Source: Paenibacillus wulumuqiensis
GTDB taxonomy: Bacteria > Bacillota > Bacilli > Paenibacillales > Paenibacillaceae
Direction of reading: 5' to 3'
NCBI RefSeq assembly: GCF_000971965.1
Contig: NZ_LAQP01000013.1
Coordinates: 217,407 to 281,406, forward strand
DNA length: 64,000 nt
Both the position numbers and the translations under genes were made by a program. This document shows, one piece after another, positions 9,763 through 18,860 of this stretch. Under the pieces are notes generated by a model. That model had not been told where the DNA came from. It ran no database searches and saw only the letters and a program-made list of their open reading frames with translations. Every line of letters starts with the position of its first letter. The first letter of the stretch is position 1.

Positions 9763-9780
9763 CGGAGGCATATTGTCACT

Positions 9781-11019
9781 ATGGCAACCTTAATGCAAAA
9801 ACAAAATATACTGGTACAAAAATTCGGCGGCACATCGCTCTCCACCCCTGAGGCGAGAGAGCATGTGCTGCGGCATATCAGACGCGAGCTTGCCCGCCAG
9901 GTCAAGCTTGTCGTCGTGGTATCTGCCATGGGACGCAGCGGTGATCCCTATGCAACAGATACTCTGCTGGAGAGTACAGTGCTGAACGGCAGTATTCCAT
10001 CGGCAAGAGAACGCGACCTGCTGATGGGCTGCGGGGAAATCATATCCGCGGTTACCCTGAGCGGAATGCTGTCCAGCGAAGGTATACCTGCTGTCGCTCT
10101 TACAGGAGCCCAGGCAGGCTTTATTACAGATGATAATTTTGGCAATGCCCGTATTCTGGCAGTGCGTCCGGAACGGGTGCTGCGTGAACTGGAAGCCGGT
10201 AAAGTCGTTATTGTGACCGGTTTTCAGGGACAGAGTGAAGCAGGAGACCTGACAACACTTGGCCGCGGAGGCAGCGATACATCAGCGACAGCGCTTGGAG
10301 CTGCACTGCATGCCGATATGGTTGATATTTATACAGATGTAAACGGCATTCTGACGGCGGATCCGCGGATTGTGGAAGATGCCAAGCCGCTTGCCTATGT
10401 GAGCTATACAGAAATTTGCAATATGGCTCATCAGGGAGCCAAGGTGATTCATCCCCGTGCTGTCGAGATCGCCATGCAGGCCCAGGTGCCGGTAAGGGTC
10501 CGTTCGACGTTTGCAGAGGGTGAAGGTACACTGGTTACCCAGCCGGAGCAGTTTGTCGACTCACCGGGCGGTGTGGTAGACCGGTTCGTAACCGGGATTA
10601 CGTATGTTAATAATGTGACCCAGATTACCGTAAGCCAGCAGGAAGGCATTGAACAGCTGCAGCTGAAAGTATTTCAGGCGATGGCCGAGAACCGGATCAG
10701 TGTGGACTTTATTAATGTAACGCCTTATGGAGCGGTATATACCGTATTTGACAATGAAGCACAGCGTGCACTGGCGGTGCTGGAAGAGATGAATCTCAAT
10801 CCTTCCAGTCTGTCGGGCTGTGCCAAAGTATCCGTCGTCGGAGGCGGGATCAGTGGAGTACCCGGAATTATGGCCCGGATCGTCGCAGCCCTGACTGAAC
10901 AAAATATATCCATTCTGCAATCGGCTGACTCCAATACAACCATATGGGTGCTGGTGAAGAAGGAAGATATGGTGCAGGCGGTACGAGCACTGCATAATCA
11001 GTTTGAGCTGCACGTCTAA
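9781..11019 (+). CDS. dapG: Aspartokinase (DapG-type)
   Basis: A 412-residue aspartate kinase that phosphorylates aspartate in the first step of the aspartate family pathway. The kinase domain carries KFGGTS (14-19), then TLGRGGSDTSA and DIYTDVNGILTADPR; two ACT-type regulatory domains fill the C-terminal third (for example NVTQITVSQQEGIEQLQLKV). In B. subtilis the isozyme in this position is the diaminopimelate-sensitive DapG; that feedback specificity is inferred from synteny. It lies 18 bases after asd and 38 bases before dapA. Confidence 0.92.
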   Translation: MATLMQKQNILVQKFGGTSLSTPEAREHVLRHIRRELARQVKLVVVVSAMGRSGDPYATDTLLESTVLNGSIPSARERDLLMGCGEIISAVTLSGMLSSEGIPAVALTGAQAGFITDDNFGNARILAVRPERVLRELEAGKVVIVTGFQGQSEAGDLTTLGRGGSDTSATALGAALHADMVDIYTDVNGILTADPRIVEDAKPLAYVSYTEICNMAHQGAKVIHPRAVEIAMQAQVPVRVRSTFAEGEGTLVTQPEQFVDSPGGVVDRFVTGITYVNNVTQITVSQQEGIEQLQLKVFQAMAENRISVDFINVTPYGAVYTVFDNEAQRALAVLEEMNLNPSSLSGCAKVSVVGGGISGVPGIMARIVAALTEQNISILQSADSNTTIWVLVKKEDMVQAVRALHNQFELHV

Positions 11020-11057
11020 TCGGTCCGGTTTGGTTCCCTATTGAAGGAGGAAATACA

Positions 11058-11933
11058 GTGGTAGACTTTGGTAGATTGATGACGGCGATGATTACTCCTT
11101 TTAACAATCAGGATGAGATCGATTGGGAGGCAACAGGCCGTTTAATAGATTATTTAATTGATGAGCAAAAGTCCGATGCACTCATCATCTGCGGTACAAC
11201 CGGTGAATCGCCGACCCTCAGTGATGAAGAGAAGCTGGAAATGTTTGATTTTGCCGTCAAACATGCAGCAGGCCGCTGCAAAATTATTGCAGGAACCGGC
11301 AGCAATAATACAAAACACTCCATTCACCTGACACGGGAAGCAGCCAAGCGCGGAGTGGATGGAATACTACTGGTTGTTCCTTATTACAACAAGCCGAGTC
11401 AGGCAGGCATGTATGCCCATTTCAAAGCCATTGCTGAAGCAACAGAGCTGCCGATTATCCTGTACAATGTGCCGGGACGTACCGTATCGAGCCTGTCGGC
11501 AGCAACAACGCTTCAGCTGGCGGAAATCAGCAATATCGTAGGCACCAAGGAATGTGCTTCTATTGAGCAGGTTACACAGATTGCCGGTCATGCTCCGGAA
11601 GGATTCTGTGTCTATTCCGGTGAAGATGCCACCTGCTTTGCAGCCATAGCTGTAGGGGCTCATGGCGTGATCAGCGTAGCCAGTCATGTGGTTGGTGCCA
11701 AGATGGCCGAGATGATTCAGGCACATCTGCACGGTGATTATCAGCAGGCTGCCCATATAAATCAACAGCTGCTGCCTGTGTTCCAGGGGCTGTTTGCCTG
11801 TCCGGACCCGCTGCCCAACCCGGCTGCGGTGAAGTACGCCATGTCCCGTAAAGGATACGGTAATGGCAATCTGCGTCTGCCGCTGCTGGCGCCGACAGCT
11901 GCGGAACGCGAATTTATCGACGCGCTGCTGTAA
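11058..11933 (+). CDS. dapA: 4-hydroxy-tetrahydrodipicolinate synthase
   Basis: A 291-residue class I aldolase that condenses pyruvate with aspartate semialdehyde, the first committed step towards diaminopimelate, needed for peptidoglycan and for spore dipicolinate. Visible are GTTGESPTLSDEE (46-58), YNVPGRT (Tyr136) and the Schiff-base lysine in VGTKECAS (Lys164). The start is GTG at 11058 behind GAAGGAGGAAATACA. It is the last gene of the asd operon; a strong hairpin with Ts follows at 12001. Confidence 0.95.
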   Translation: MVDFGRLMTAMITPFNNQDEIDWEATGRLIDYLIDEQKSDALIICGTTGESPTLSDEEKLEMFDFAVKHAAGRCKIIAGTGSNNTKHSIHLTREAAKRGVDGILLVVPYYNKPSQAGMYAHFKAIAEATELPIILYNVPGRTVSSLSAATTLQLAEISNIVGTKECASIEQVTQIAGHAPEGFCVYSGEDATCFAAIAVGAHGVISVASHVVGAKMAEMIQAHLHGDYQQAAHINQQLLPVFQGLFACPDPLPNPAAVKYAMSRKGYGNGNLRLPLLAPTAAEREFIDALL

Positions 11934-12000
11934 GCGGCGTTACAGCTGTCTGTTTGATTTTCAATAATTCCATCGCAAGTAATAAAGCAATCTATTCATG

Positions 12001-12027
12001 GCCGTCTGGAAACAGGCGGCTATTTTT
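12001..12027 (+). terminator. Intrinsic terminator after dapA
   Basis: GCCGTCTG-GAAA-CAGGCGGC hairpin followed by TATTTTT; ends the asd-dapG-dapA transcript. Confidence 0.85.
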
Positions 12028-12156
12028 ATGCAAATAAACGGATAGATGATGGATATCAGCTTGTGCCAATCATCTGATTCTGTATCAGGTAGATGCGAAA
12101 ATTCCTTGCTGTAAAAGGATTTTACATACGCTGTCAGCGCATAAGATAAACATGAC

Positions 12157-12186
12157 TTGTGTTTTTGTTTTTTAATCATGTATAAT
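12157..12186 (+). promoter_or_regulatory. Predicted sigma-A promoter for rnjB
   Basis: -35 TTGTGT (12157-12162) and a perfect -10 TATAAT (12181-12186), 18-base spacer. Confidence 0.5.
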
Positions 12187-12275
12187 ATTCTCAAGTGACT
12201 GGGTGCGGTATAAAGTAATAGAGTTTGCTGATAGAATTCTTTGTCAGGCAGAGCGTTCGGTAAAATCGGCAAACC

Positions 12276-12315
12276 ATGCAAGAAAATGAAACTTTCGGAT
12301 GCTGGTTTCTTGCAT
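12276..12315 (+). repeat. Perfect inverted repeat in the rnjB leader
   Basis: ATGCAAGAAA (12276-12285) and TTTCTTGCAT (12306-12315) are perfect complements around a 20-base loop. No T-tract follows, so it is not a terminator; it lies in the untranslated leader of an RNase gene. Confidence 0.6.
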
Positions 12316-12458
12316 ATCCAATTGGCTGTATAGTCAGTTTATATTGTCATAGCCAACATTTTCGGTTAGTTTTGCCAATTAATATATGTATAAGTGTAGT
12401 CATTTTTGTTTATAAATATTAAAACGACGTCCAACATTCATAGGAGGTATAGATTACA

Positions 12459-14138
12459 TTGTCCAAAAAAACAAACAACGAAAAACTGACGATCTTTGCG
12501 CTGGGCGGCGTCGGTGAAATTGGTAAAAACATGTATGTCGTTCAGTATGGAAATGATATTGTTGTCATCGACTCCGGACTTAAGTTCCCGGAAGAAGATA
12601 TGCTGGGGATCGATATCGTTATTCCCGATATCTCGTATCTGACAGAAAACCGTGACAAAATCCGCGGGATCCTGTTAACTCACGGCCATGAAGATCACAT
12701 CGGCGGATTGCCTTATGTGCTCAAACACCTGAACGTACCTGTATACGGTACCAAATTAACTATCGGTCTGGTAGAAAACAAACTCAAAGAAGCAAATCTT
12801 CTTGGTGAAACCAAGCGGATTCTGATTAATGAAGATTCGGAAGTGAAGCTGGGCAGCACCCTCACAGCTACGTTCTTCCGTACCAATCACAGTATCCCGG
12901 ATTCGGTCGGTATCTGCCTGGCTACCCCGGAAGGGAACGTAGTACACACCGGTGACTTCAAGTTTGACCATACTCCGGTAAACAATGAATTTGCCAACCT
13001 GCAGCGTATGGCTGAGATTGGCAGCAAAGGCGTACTGGCACTTCTGTCAGACAGTACCAATGCAGACAGACCGGGCTATACCCCTTCCGAGAAAAATGTG
13101 GGTATCGTGATGGAAGATATCTTCCGCAAAGCATCCCAGCGTGTGGTTGTAGCAACATTTGCATCCAACGTACACCGGATTCAGCAGGTCATCAATGCAG
13201 CAGCAGCTACAGGCCGTAAAGTAACCGTTATCGGTCGCAGTATGGTTAACGTCGTAGGTATTGCCGAAGATCTCGGTTATCTGGAGATTCCGGATGGCAT
13301 GCTGATCGAACCGGAAGAAGTCAACAAAATGGCAGCGGACCGTGTTGTTATCCTGTCCACAGGCAGCCAGGGTGAGCCAATGTCAGCACTGACACGAATG
13401 GCCCGCTCCACACATCGCAAAGTAGATATCCTGCCTGGAGATACCGTTATTATTGCGGCTACTCCAGTACCGGGTAATGAAAAATATATCGGCCGTACCA
13501 TTGATGAACTGTTCCGTCTTGGTGCCAACGTATTCTATAGCGGCGCGAACCCAGGCGTTCACGTATCCGGTCACGGTTCCCAGGAAGAGCTCAAGCTGAT
13601 GCTTAACCTGATGAAACCGAAATTCTTCCTTCCGATTCACGGTGAATATCGTATGCAGCGCAGACATGCTCTGCTGGGCGAATCGGTCGGCGTAGATCCT
13701 AACAACATCTTTATCGTGGATATTGGTGATGTTGTGGAGATCCAGGGCGGTTCTGCACGCAAAGCCGGTAAAGTCACTTCCGGTAACGTGCTGATCGATG
13801 GTCTGGGTGTAGGGGATGTAGGTAACATCGTACTGCGTGACCGCAAACTGCTGTCCCAGGATGGTATCCTGGTCGTAGTCGTTACGCTGAGCAAGCAGAA
13901 CGGTCAGATCGTATCCGGTCCGGATATCATCTCCCGCGGATTCGTATATGTACGCGAATCCGAAGGACTGCTGGATGAAGCCAACCGTATCGTAACCAGC
14001 ACGCTGCAGCGTCTGATGAGTGAGAATGTAAATGAGTGGGCTTCCCTGAAGACTAGCGTCAAAGACGCACTGGGCCGCTTCCTGTATGAGCAAACACGCC
14101 GCAGACCGATGATTCTGCCAATTATTATGGAAGTTTGA
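12459..14138 (+). CDS. rnjB: Ribonuclease J (RnjB position)
   Basis: A 559-residue beta-CASP metallo-beta-lactamase RNase, with 5'-3' exonuclease and endonuclease activity in mRNA decay and rRNA processing. The zinc motif HGHEDH is at 75-80; HTGDFKFD and the C-terminal HVSGHGSQEELKLML and PIHGEYRM motifs are typical. Location directly after dapA matches B. subtilis rnjB (ymfA). The start is TTG at 12459 behind TAGGAGGTATAG. A strong terminator follows, and the tepA and ylzJ genes often found next are absent. Confidence 0.92.
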   Translation: MSKKTNNEKLTIFALGGVGEIGKNMYVVQYGNDIVVIDSGLKFPEEDMLGIDIVIPDISYLTENRDKIRGILLTHGHEDHIGGLPYVLKHLNVPVYGTKLTIGLVENKLKEANLLGETKRILINEDSEVKLGSTLTATFFRTNHSIPDSVGICLATPEGNVVHTGDFKFDHTPVNNEFANLQRMAEIGSKGVLALLSDSTNADRPGYTPSEKNVGIVMEDIFRKASQRVVVATFASNVHRIQQVINAAAATGRKVTVIGRSMVNVVGIAEDLGYLEIPDGMLIEPEEVNKMAADRVVILSTGSQGEPMSALTRMARSTHRKVDILPGDTVIIAATPVPGNEKYIGRTIDELFRLGANVFYSGANPGVHVSGHGSQEELKLMLNLMKPKFFLPIHGEYRMQRRHALLGESVGVDPNNIFIVDIGDVVEIQGGSARKAGKVTSGNVLIDGLGVGDVGNIVLRDRKLLSQDGILVVVVTLSKQNGQIVSGPDIISRGFVYVRESEGLLDEANRIVTSTLQRLMSENVNEWASLKTSVKDALGRFLYEQTRRRPMILPIIMEV

Positions 14139-14180
14139 TCACATGTTAAATAAGCATAACGAGTAAGAGGCAACCAGTCG

Positions 14181-14233
14181 CCCCTGCTCCTCGCATGGTA
14201 TATTGGACGGTCCCATGCGAGGACAGGGGTTTT
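14181..14233 (+). terminator. Intrinsic terminator after rnjB
   Basis: A long hairpin, CCCCTG plus CCTCGCATGG pairing with CCATGCGAGG plus CAGGGG, followed by TTTT. Confidence 0.85.
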
Positions 14234-14356
14234 GTCATGTCTGAAATCAGACATAAGAGCAGCTCTGACGTTAATATCTGCTGTTTCTCAGGGGGAACGA
14301 TATATCGTTTTGCATTAAAGATAAGATTAAGAAGAAGACCTATACCATACAGAATA

Positions 14357-14365
14357 TGATATAAT
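14357..14365 (+). promoter_or_regulatory. Extended -10 promoter before spoIIIE/ftsK
   Basis: TGATATAAT, an extended -10 (TGnTATAAT) 22 bases before the start codon; no good -35 is seen. Confidence 0.45.
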
Positions 14366-14387
14366 AATGCATCGGAGGTGGTGACAG

Positions 14388-17216
14388 GTGGCTAAGACCA
14401 AAACGGCCAACAAACCCAAAACAACACAAAAATCAACCCGGAAATCGCCGCCATCCACTGCGCGCAAAACGACAAAATCTACGCAGACGACAAGGCGCAA
14501 ACCGACCAGCCGCAAACGCCAACCCAAGGCTCCTGCATTGAGCCTGCTAAAATATGAAATTTACGGAATTATCCTGATCACCATATCAGTCATTGCTTTA
14601 TCCAGGCAGGCTGCTGTCGGTCATTTCCTTTATTACATAACGTCATTTATTCTTGGCAAAATGTACTTTGTACTTCCTCTGGTAGGAGCCTATATCGGAT
14701 TAATGACCATGCTGCGGCAGCGCTGGGCGCGAGGCTGGAACAGCCGCTTAAGTGGATTGGTAATGCTCGTGTGTACATTAACTTTGTGGAGTGTACTCAT
14801 TTATGTTCCCGCTGATCAACTGATCTCATTGCCGGCCAGACAGGCGGCAGGAGGATATATTGGTGCCGTACAAATGTGGCTGTTCATGATGCTTTTTGGT
14901 GTAATCGGTACGAAGCTGATCGCCGGAGTTATGCTGGTCATCAGTCTGATGCTTATCACACAGCTGTCTGTTGTGGACCTGCTGGAGCGAATTCGCATGT
15001 ACGGCGCCAAAGCAGGGACGGCGATACAGTCGCAATGGAGTGCATCCCGGGAAGCACTTGCCGATCAGCGTCGTGAACGCGAGCTGGCTGCTGAAGCGGC
15101 AGAGATGGAAGCTTATCATGAAGCAGAAGAAGATGATGGGTATCCGGAAGAAGATAATTCTCGCAAGAAAAAGGGGCTGTTTAACTGGGGACGCAAACCG
15201 AATATGGAGCCGGAGCCTGCCGAAGCACAGCAGCCTGCATACGACGGTGTGCCCGATCATCTGAAAGAGACCATAAAAGCATATACCGCCACCGAGCGGG
15301 GTGTTCCTGTGGAAGTGCCTGGTTCTTCGATAACAGGCACAGCGCAACCATCTCCTATACAGGACGAAGATGATTTATGGGATAATGCGCAGACAGAGGC
15401 GGAAATGGAGCTCGATTCTAAGATTCAGGAAAAGCCGCTTATTATCAGAGACTTTTTTGAACAAATTCGTTCCGAACGTTATGGCGACCAGCAGGGAGAC
15501 AGCTCTGCGGAAGCACCATCTTCATTGTCCCTGGAGCATGAATACGAAGATGGAGACACTCTGGCCGCTGCTTCTGCAGGATCACTGGCTGCCTCAACAG
15601 TATTTCCAGCAGATGAGACAGAAGTAGTAACAGTTCTTCCGATTGCCGCAAGTCATGCCGATATGGATAGCGATCAGCAGAATACTGTATCGTCTGTTTC
15701 TGCGGCTATGGAAGAGCTGGGAAGCATTGCAGGAGAAGAAGCTGCTTCTCCGGAAGCTCAAGCAGTGACAATTCCTGCACCGCCTCCGCCGAAGCCGTAC
15801 AAACTGCCGCCTTTCAACCTGCTGGCTATGCCCAAAAATGTCGTCAATGCCAGTGATCAAAATGATTATATGCTGATTGCGCGCAAATTGGAGACAACGC
15901 TTGAGAGCTTTGGTGTACGAGCCAAAGTATTGGAAGTGGTCCGGGGCCCGGCGGTTACACGCTACGAGATTCAGCCCGATGTAGGGGTGAAAGTAAGCCG
16001 GATTGTCGGATTGACGGACGATATCGCTCTGGCCCTGGCTGCCAAGGATATACGGATGGAAGCCCCAATACCGGGTAAATCCGCTATCGGGATCGAAGTA
16101 CCAAATAACGAAGTCTCCATGGTAACAATGCGTGAAGTAATGGAGACCCAGATCTTCAAGGAATCCGAAGCCAAACTGTCGATCGCTTTTGGACGCGATA
16201 TCGCCGGACAGACGATTGTTGGCAACCTGGCCAAAATGCCCCATTTGCTCGTAGCGGGTGCTACCGGTTCAGGCAAGTCGGTATGTATTAACGGCATCAT
16301 TACGAGTATTCTGTACAAGGCCAAACCGGATGAAGTGAAATTCCTGATGGTCGATCCCAAAATGGTCGAGCTGAACATATATAACGGCATTCCGCATTTG
16401 CTGGCGCCGGTCGTTACCGATCCGCGCCGCGCGTCGCTGGCTTTGAAAAAGATCGTGGTGGAAATGGAAAAACGATATGATCTGTTTTCCAAATCAGGTA
16501 CCCGTAATATGGAAGGCTATAATAACCTGATGAAGGATAATCCTACTGCGATTCTGCCATATATCGTCGTTATCGTCGATGAGCTCGCTGACTTGATGAT
16601 GGTGGCAGCAGGAGATGTGGAGGATGCCATTGCCCGCCTGGCCCAGATGGCCCGGGCAGCCGGAATCCATCTGATTATCGCTACTCAGCGTCCTTCGGTT
16701 GATGTTATTACTGGTGTCATCAAAGCCAATATTCCATCCCGAATTGCCTTTGGTGTCTCTTCCCAGATTGATTCCCGGACGATTCTCGATATGGGTGGGG
16801 CAGAGAAGCTACTGGGACGTGGAGACATGCTCTTTATGCCGGTAGGTTCTTCCAAGCCGGTACGTGTACAGGGAGCATTCATGTCCGATCAGGAAGTCGA
16901 GACGATCGTCGAGTACTGCCGCAGTCAGGGCGAAGCACAGTACAATGATGATATTGTACCGGAAATAGATGATACCGCCACTGCCATGGATGAGCAAAAG
17001 GATGAACTTTATGATCAGGCTATGCAGATTGTTATCGAAGCCAAACAGGCCTCCGTATCGCTGCTGCAGCGCCGGATGCGTGTCGGTTATACACGCGCTG
17101 CGCGATTGATCGATTCACTGGAAGCACATGGTGTAGTAGGGCCGTACGAGGGCAGCAAGCCTCGTGAAGTGCTGATCTCCCCGGAACAGTATCATCAGAT
17201 CAACACAGGAAGTTAA
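14388..17216 (+). CDS. spoIIIE: DNA translocase FtsK/SpoIIIE
   Basis: A 942-residue membrane-anchored DNA pump that moves chromosomes through the division or sporulation septum. The order is a Lys/Thr-rich start (1-48), about four membrane segments (55-175), a long acidic and Ala/Ser-rich linker (to about 470), the motor domain with Walker A GATGSGKS (about 624-631), Walker [14 protein letters not shown], and a C-terminal winged-helix gamma domain ([21 protein letters not shown]). It is longer than B. subtilis SpoIIIE (about 790), mainly in the linker. The start is GTG after GGAGGTGGTGACAG. Its place after rnjB matches SpoIIIE; it may also serve as FtsK. Confidence 0.93.
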   Translation: MAKTKTANKPKTTQKSTRKSPPSTARKTTKSTQTTRRKPTSRKRQPKAPALSLLKYEIYGIILITISVIALSRQAAVGHFLYYITSFILGKMYFVLPLVGAYIGLMTMLRQRWARGWNSRLSGLVMLVCTLTLWSVLIYVPADQLISLPARQAAGGYIGAVQMWLFMMLFGVIGTKLIAGVMLVISLMLITQLSVVDLLERIRMYGAKAGTAIQSQWSASREALADQRRERELAAEAAEMEAYHEAEEDDGYPEEDNSRKKKGLFNWGRKPNMEPEPAEAQQPAYDGVPDHLKETIKAYTATERGVPVEVPGSSITGTAQPSPIQDEDDLWDNAQTEAEMELDSKIQEKPLIIRDFFEQIRSERYGDQQGDSSAEAPSSLSLEHEYEDGDTLAAASAGSLAASTVFPADETEVVTVLPIAASHADMDSDQQNTVSSVSAAMEELGSIAGEEAASPEAQAVTIPAPPPPKPYKLPPFNLLAMPKNVVNASDQNDYMLIARKLETTLESFGVRAKVLEVVRGPAVTRYEIQPDVGVKVSRIVGLTDDIALALAAKDIRMEAPIPGKSAIGIEVPNNEVSMVTMREVMETQIFKESEAKLSIAFGRDIAGQTIVGNLAKMPHLLVAGATGSGKSVCINGIITSILYKAKPDEVKFLMVDPKMVELNIYNGIPHLLAPVVTDPRRASLALKKIVVEMEKRYDLFSKSGTRNMEGYNNLMKDNPTAILPYIVVIVDELADLMMVAAGDVEDAIARLAQMARAAGIHLIIATQRPSVDVITGVIKANIPSRIAFGVSSQIDSRTILDMGGAEKLLGRGDMLFMPVGSSKPVRVQGAFMSDQEVETIVEYCRSQGEAQYNDDIVPEIDDTATAMDEQKDELYDQAMQIVIEAKQASVSLLQRRMRVGYTRAARLIDSLEAHGVVGPYEGSKPREVLISPEQYHQINTGS

Positions 17217-17261
17217 TGTATAGCTCAGGCACCATGGAAATGAACTGAATAGCAAATAGGC

Positions 17262-17302
17262 AAGCAGCCTGCCCCTAATGCCGGGGCAGGCTGCTTTTTT
17301 TG
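17262..17302 (+). terminator. Intrinsic terminator after spoIIIE
   Basis: AAGCAGCCTGCCCC / GGGGCAGGCTGCTT hairpin followed by seven Ts. Confidence 0.9.
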
Positions 17303-17312
17303 TATGAACAGC

Positions 17313-17346
17313 AAAAGCCCCCTTCCATTAACGGAAAGGGGCTTTC
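17313..17346 (-). terminator. Intrinsic terminator of the minus-strand stalk-domain gene
   Basis: AAAGCCCCTTTCC / GGAAGGGGGCTTTT read on the minus strand, with Ts on its 3' side. Confidence 0.65.
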
Positions 17347-17413
17347 AAACGCTTCTCAAATCAGTACCGGTCCAGTTACTTCATCACCGGGTACCTGATC
17401 AGCCATTCGCTGC

Positions 17414-18496
17414 TTATTCGTATCTTTGGATAACGGAGCTGCGGTTAGAGCTGTCATACACAAATCCATAAATATCAAAGCCCAGGTTGCCGTAAGCTTT
17501 GTCGATATCGCTGGCAATGCTGTTCAGCACATTGCGTGTCTGATAAGAAGAAAGTGAGTTCCAGTCTGATTTATTTACATAAACGCGGAAGACAACGGAC
17601 TCATCATCAGCATTGGAGATCTCAATGTTCAGCTTGATTCCCTGATAAGTACCAAAGCTATCATTCAGCTGCTTTTGCAGATCAGTGATATTGACGGTAG
17701 AGCCCAGTACTACTGTACCGCTGCTGTTGGTTTTGAAAGTGATCAGTGTTTTGGAGTTTTTGCTGATTACACTTCCTGTAACATCCGCTCTGTTATAAGA
17801 TCTGTTGTCTCTAATTTCATCAGCAATACCCTGCAGAAGCTTATTGCGATTAGAAGTAGAGGTATCATTCCAGGAATTTTCATTCACTGTAATAGTAACT
17901 TTGACTTTGCTGGAGCTGCCGCTCAGGTCGATATCAGCACCTGTACCTTTGTAATCACCATATTCGCTGTTCAGGTCTTTTTCCAGTCGAGTCATCGTTG
18001 TGCTGCTGGAACCACCCTTATCATCGATTTCATCATTCAATTTTTCATTTTCTTTTTTGAGTGTGGTGATCTGGTTGTTCAGATCGGTAATGGAAGCATC
18101 TTTGGCAGTGATTTGGGAATTGGCAGTCGTCAGCTGTGTCTGCAGGCTCTGAATCTGTGCATTCAGGGCATCCACAGTCGTTTGAGGAATAGCCGGAGTA
18201 TTATCCGTAACGCCTACAATTTTGTTAGTATTATCCCAGGTTACTTTCTTGTCAAAAGCGTCACCCATCATCCGCAGAGGGATGTATGTAGTTCCGTTGA
18301 CCATAAATGGTTCATAGGCAGGGTCAATGGCTACTTCCTTGCTGTTGTACATAACCTTGATATTGTTATAGGCAGCCTTCAGCTGTTGGGTAGCCTGTGA
18401 AGCATACGTGCTATTTGCAAAAATGCTTCCAGAAATAGCAAGAGCAGACACCGTGGCGATAATCACAGGTTTTTTGTTGATTTTCATGTCGTTCAT
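17414..18496 (-). CDS. Secreted copper amine oxidase N-terminal-like (stalk) domain protein
   Basis: A 360-residue exported protein of unknown role. A signal peptide covers about residues 4-32 (lysines, then a hydrophobic stretch ending STYAS). A copper amine oxidase N-terminal-like domain follows (VMYNSKEVAIDPAYEP, NGTTYIPLRMMGDAFDKKVTWD), then a coiled coil (about 108-160) and two repeats of about 85 residues that begin LEKDLNSEYGDYKG and LQKQLNDSFGTYQG and share a NENSW/NKSDW block. Such stalk domains are abundant in Paenibacillus surface proteins. AAGGAGTTAG precedes the ATG. It is transcribed alone and against its neighbours. No enzyme motif is seen. Confidence 0.8.
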   Translation of the reverse strand: MNDMKINKKPVIIATVSALAISGSIFANSTYASQATQQLKAAYNNIKVMYNSKEVAIDPAYEPFMVNGTTYIPLRMMGDAFDKKVTWDNTNKIVGVTDNTPAIPQTTVDALNAQIQSLQTQLTTANSQITAKDASITDLNNQITTLKKENEKLNDEIDDKGGSSSTTMTRLEKDLNSEYGDYKGTGADIDLSGSSSKVKVTITVNENSWNDTSTSNRNKLLQGIADEIRDNRSYNRADVTGSVISKNSKTLITFKTNSSGTVVLGSTVNITDLQKQLNDSFGTYQGIKLNIEISNADDESVVFRVYVNKSDWNSLSSYQTRNVLNSIASDIDKAYGNLGFDIYGFVYDSSNRSSVIQRYE

Positions 18497-18644
18497 CTAA
18501 CTCCTTTTTTTGTGAATTTGGATAGGCCTTCCCTCGTCTGGTTATCCTATGTATATAGACGCGGCAATTTCATAAATAGTTTCGTGCGATTTCCCCGGAG
18601 CACTAATTTTGTAATAATGAAGGCCTATGCATGTCAGAGTCTCG

Positions 18645-18672
18645 ATTTTAACATAAAAAGCGGTTGTAACAA
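18645..18672 (-). promoter_or_regulatory. Predicted promoter for the minus-strand stalk-domain gene
   Basis: On the minus strand, -35 TTGTTA and -10 TAAAAT with a 16-base spacer, giving a leader of about 140 nt. Confidence 0.4.
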
Positions 18673-18781
18673 AATCAGTTTGATAATCTGCCTTCAAATT
18701 CAGATTGGGGTCACAGGAGAAAAGGTGCCTTTCAGGTACAGAAGACTCAAGGAAAAGGACACGCAAAGAAACAGGTACGGT

Positions 18782-18809
18782 TTGCTTCTTGCAATTGGGG
18801 TAGTATAAA
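18782..18809 (+). promoter_or_regulatory. Predicted promoter for the ymfF-ymfH-ymfI genes
   Basis: -35 TTGCTT (18782-18787) and -10 TATAAA (18804-18809), 16-base spacer. It lies just before an in-frame ATG at 18819, which would then be almost leaderless, supporting the TTG at 18861 as the true start. Confidence 0.45.
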
Positions 18810-18860
18810 ATAGTAAGTATGACAGTTTCACCAATTTCGCTCGATAAAGGGGTTTTCACG

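Larger units (their letters stand above)
11934..12458. other. Intergenic region dapA-rnjB (525 bases)
   Basis: No convincing gene. It holds the dapA terminator, a promoter (12157-12186) and a leader of about 265 nt before rnjB with a perfect 10-bp hairpin (12276-12315) and a second weaker one (TTGGCT near 12323 with AGCCAA near 12351). The sequence is AT-rich towards the rnjB start. Confidence 0.6.

Noticed and set aside
11961..12281. 106-codon minus-strand frame in the dapA-rnjB gap
   Set aside because: It crosses the dapA terminator and the rnjB promoter, lacks a ribosome site and has no recognisable sequence.
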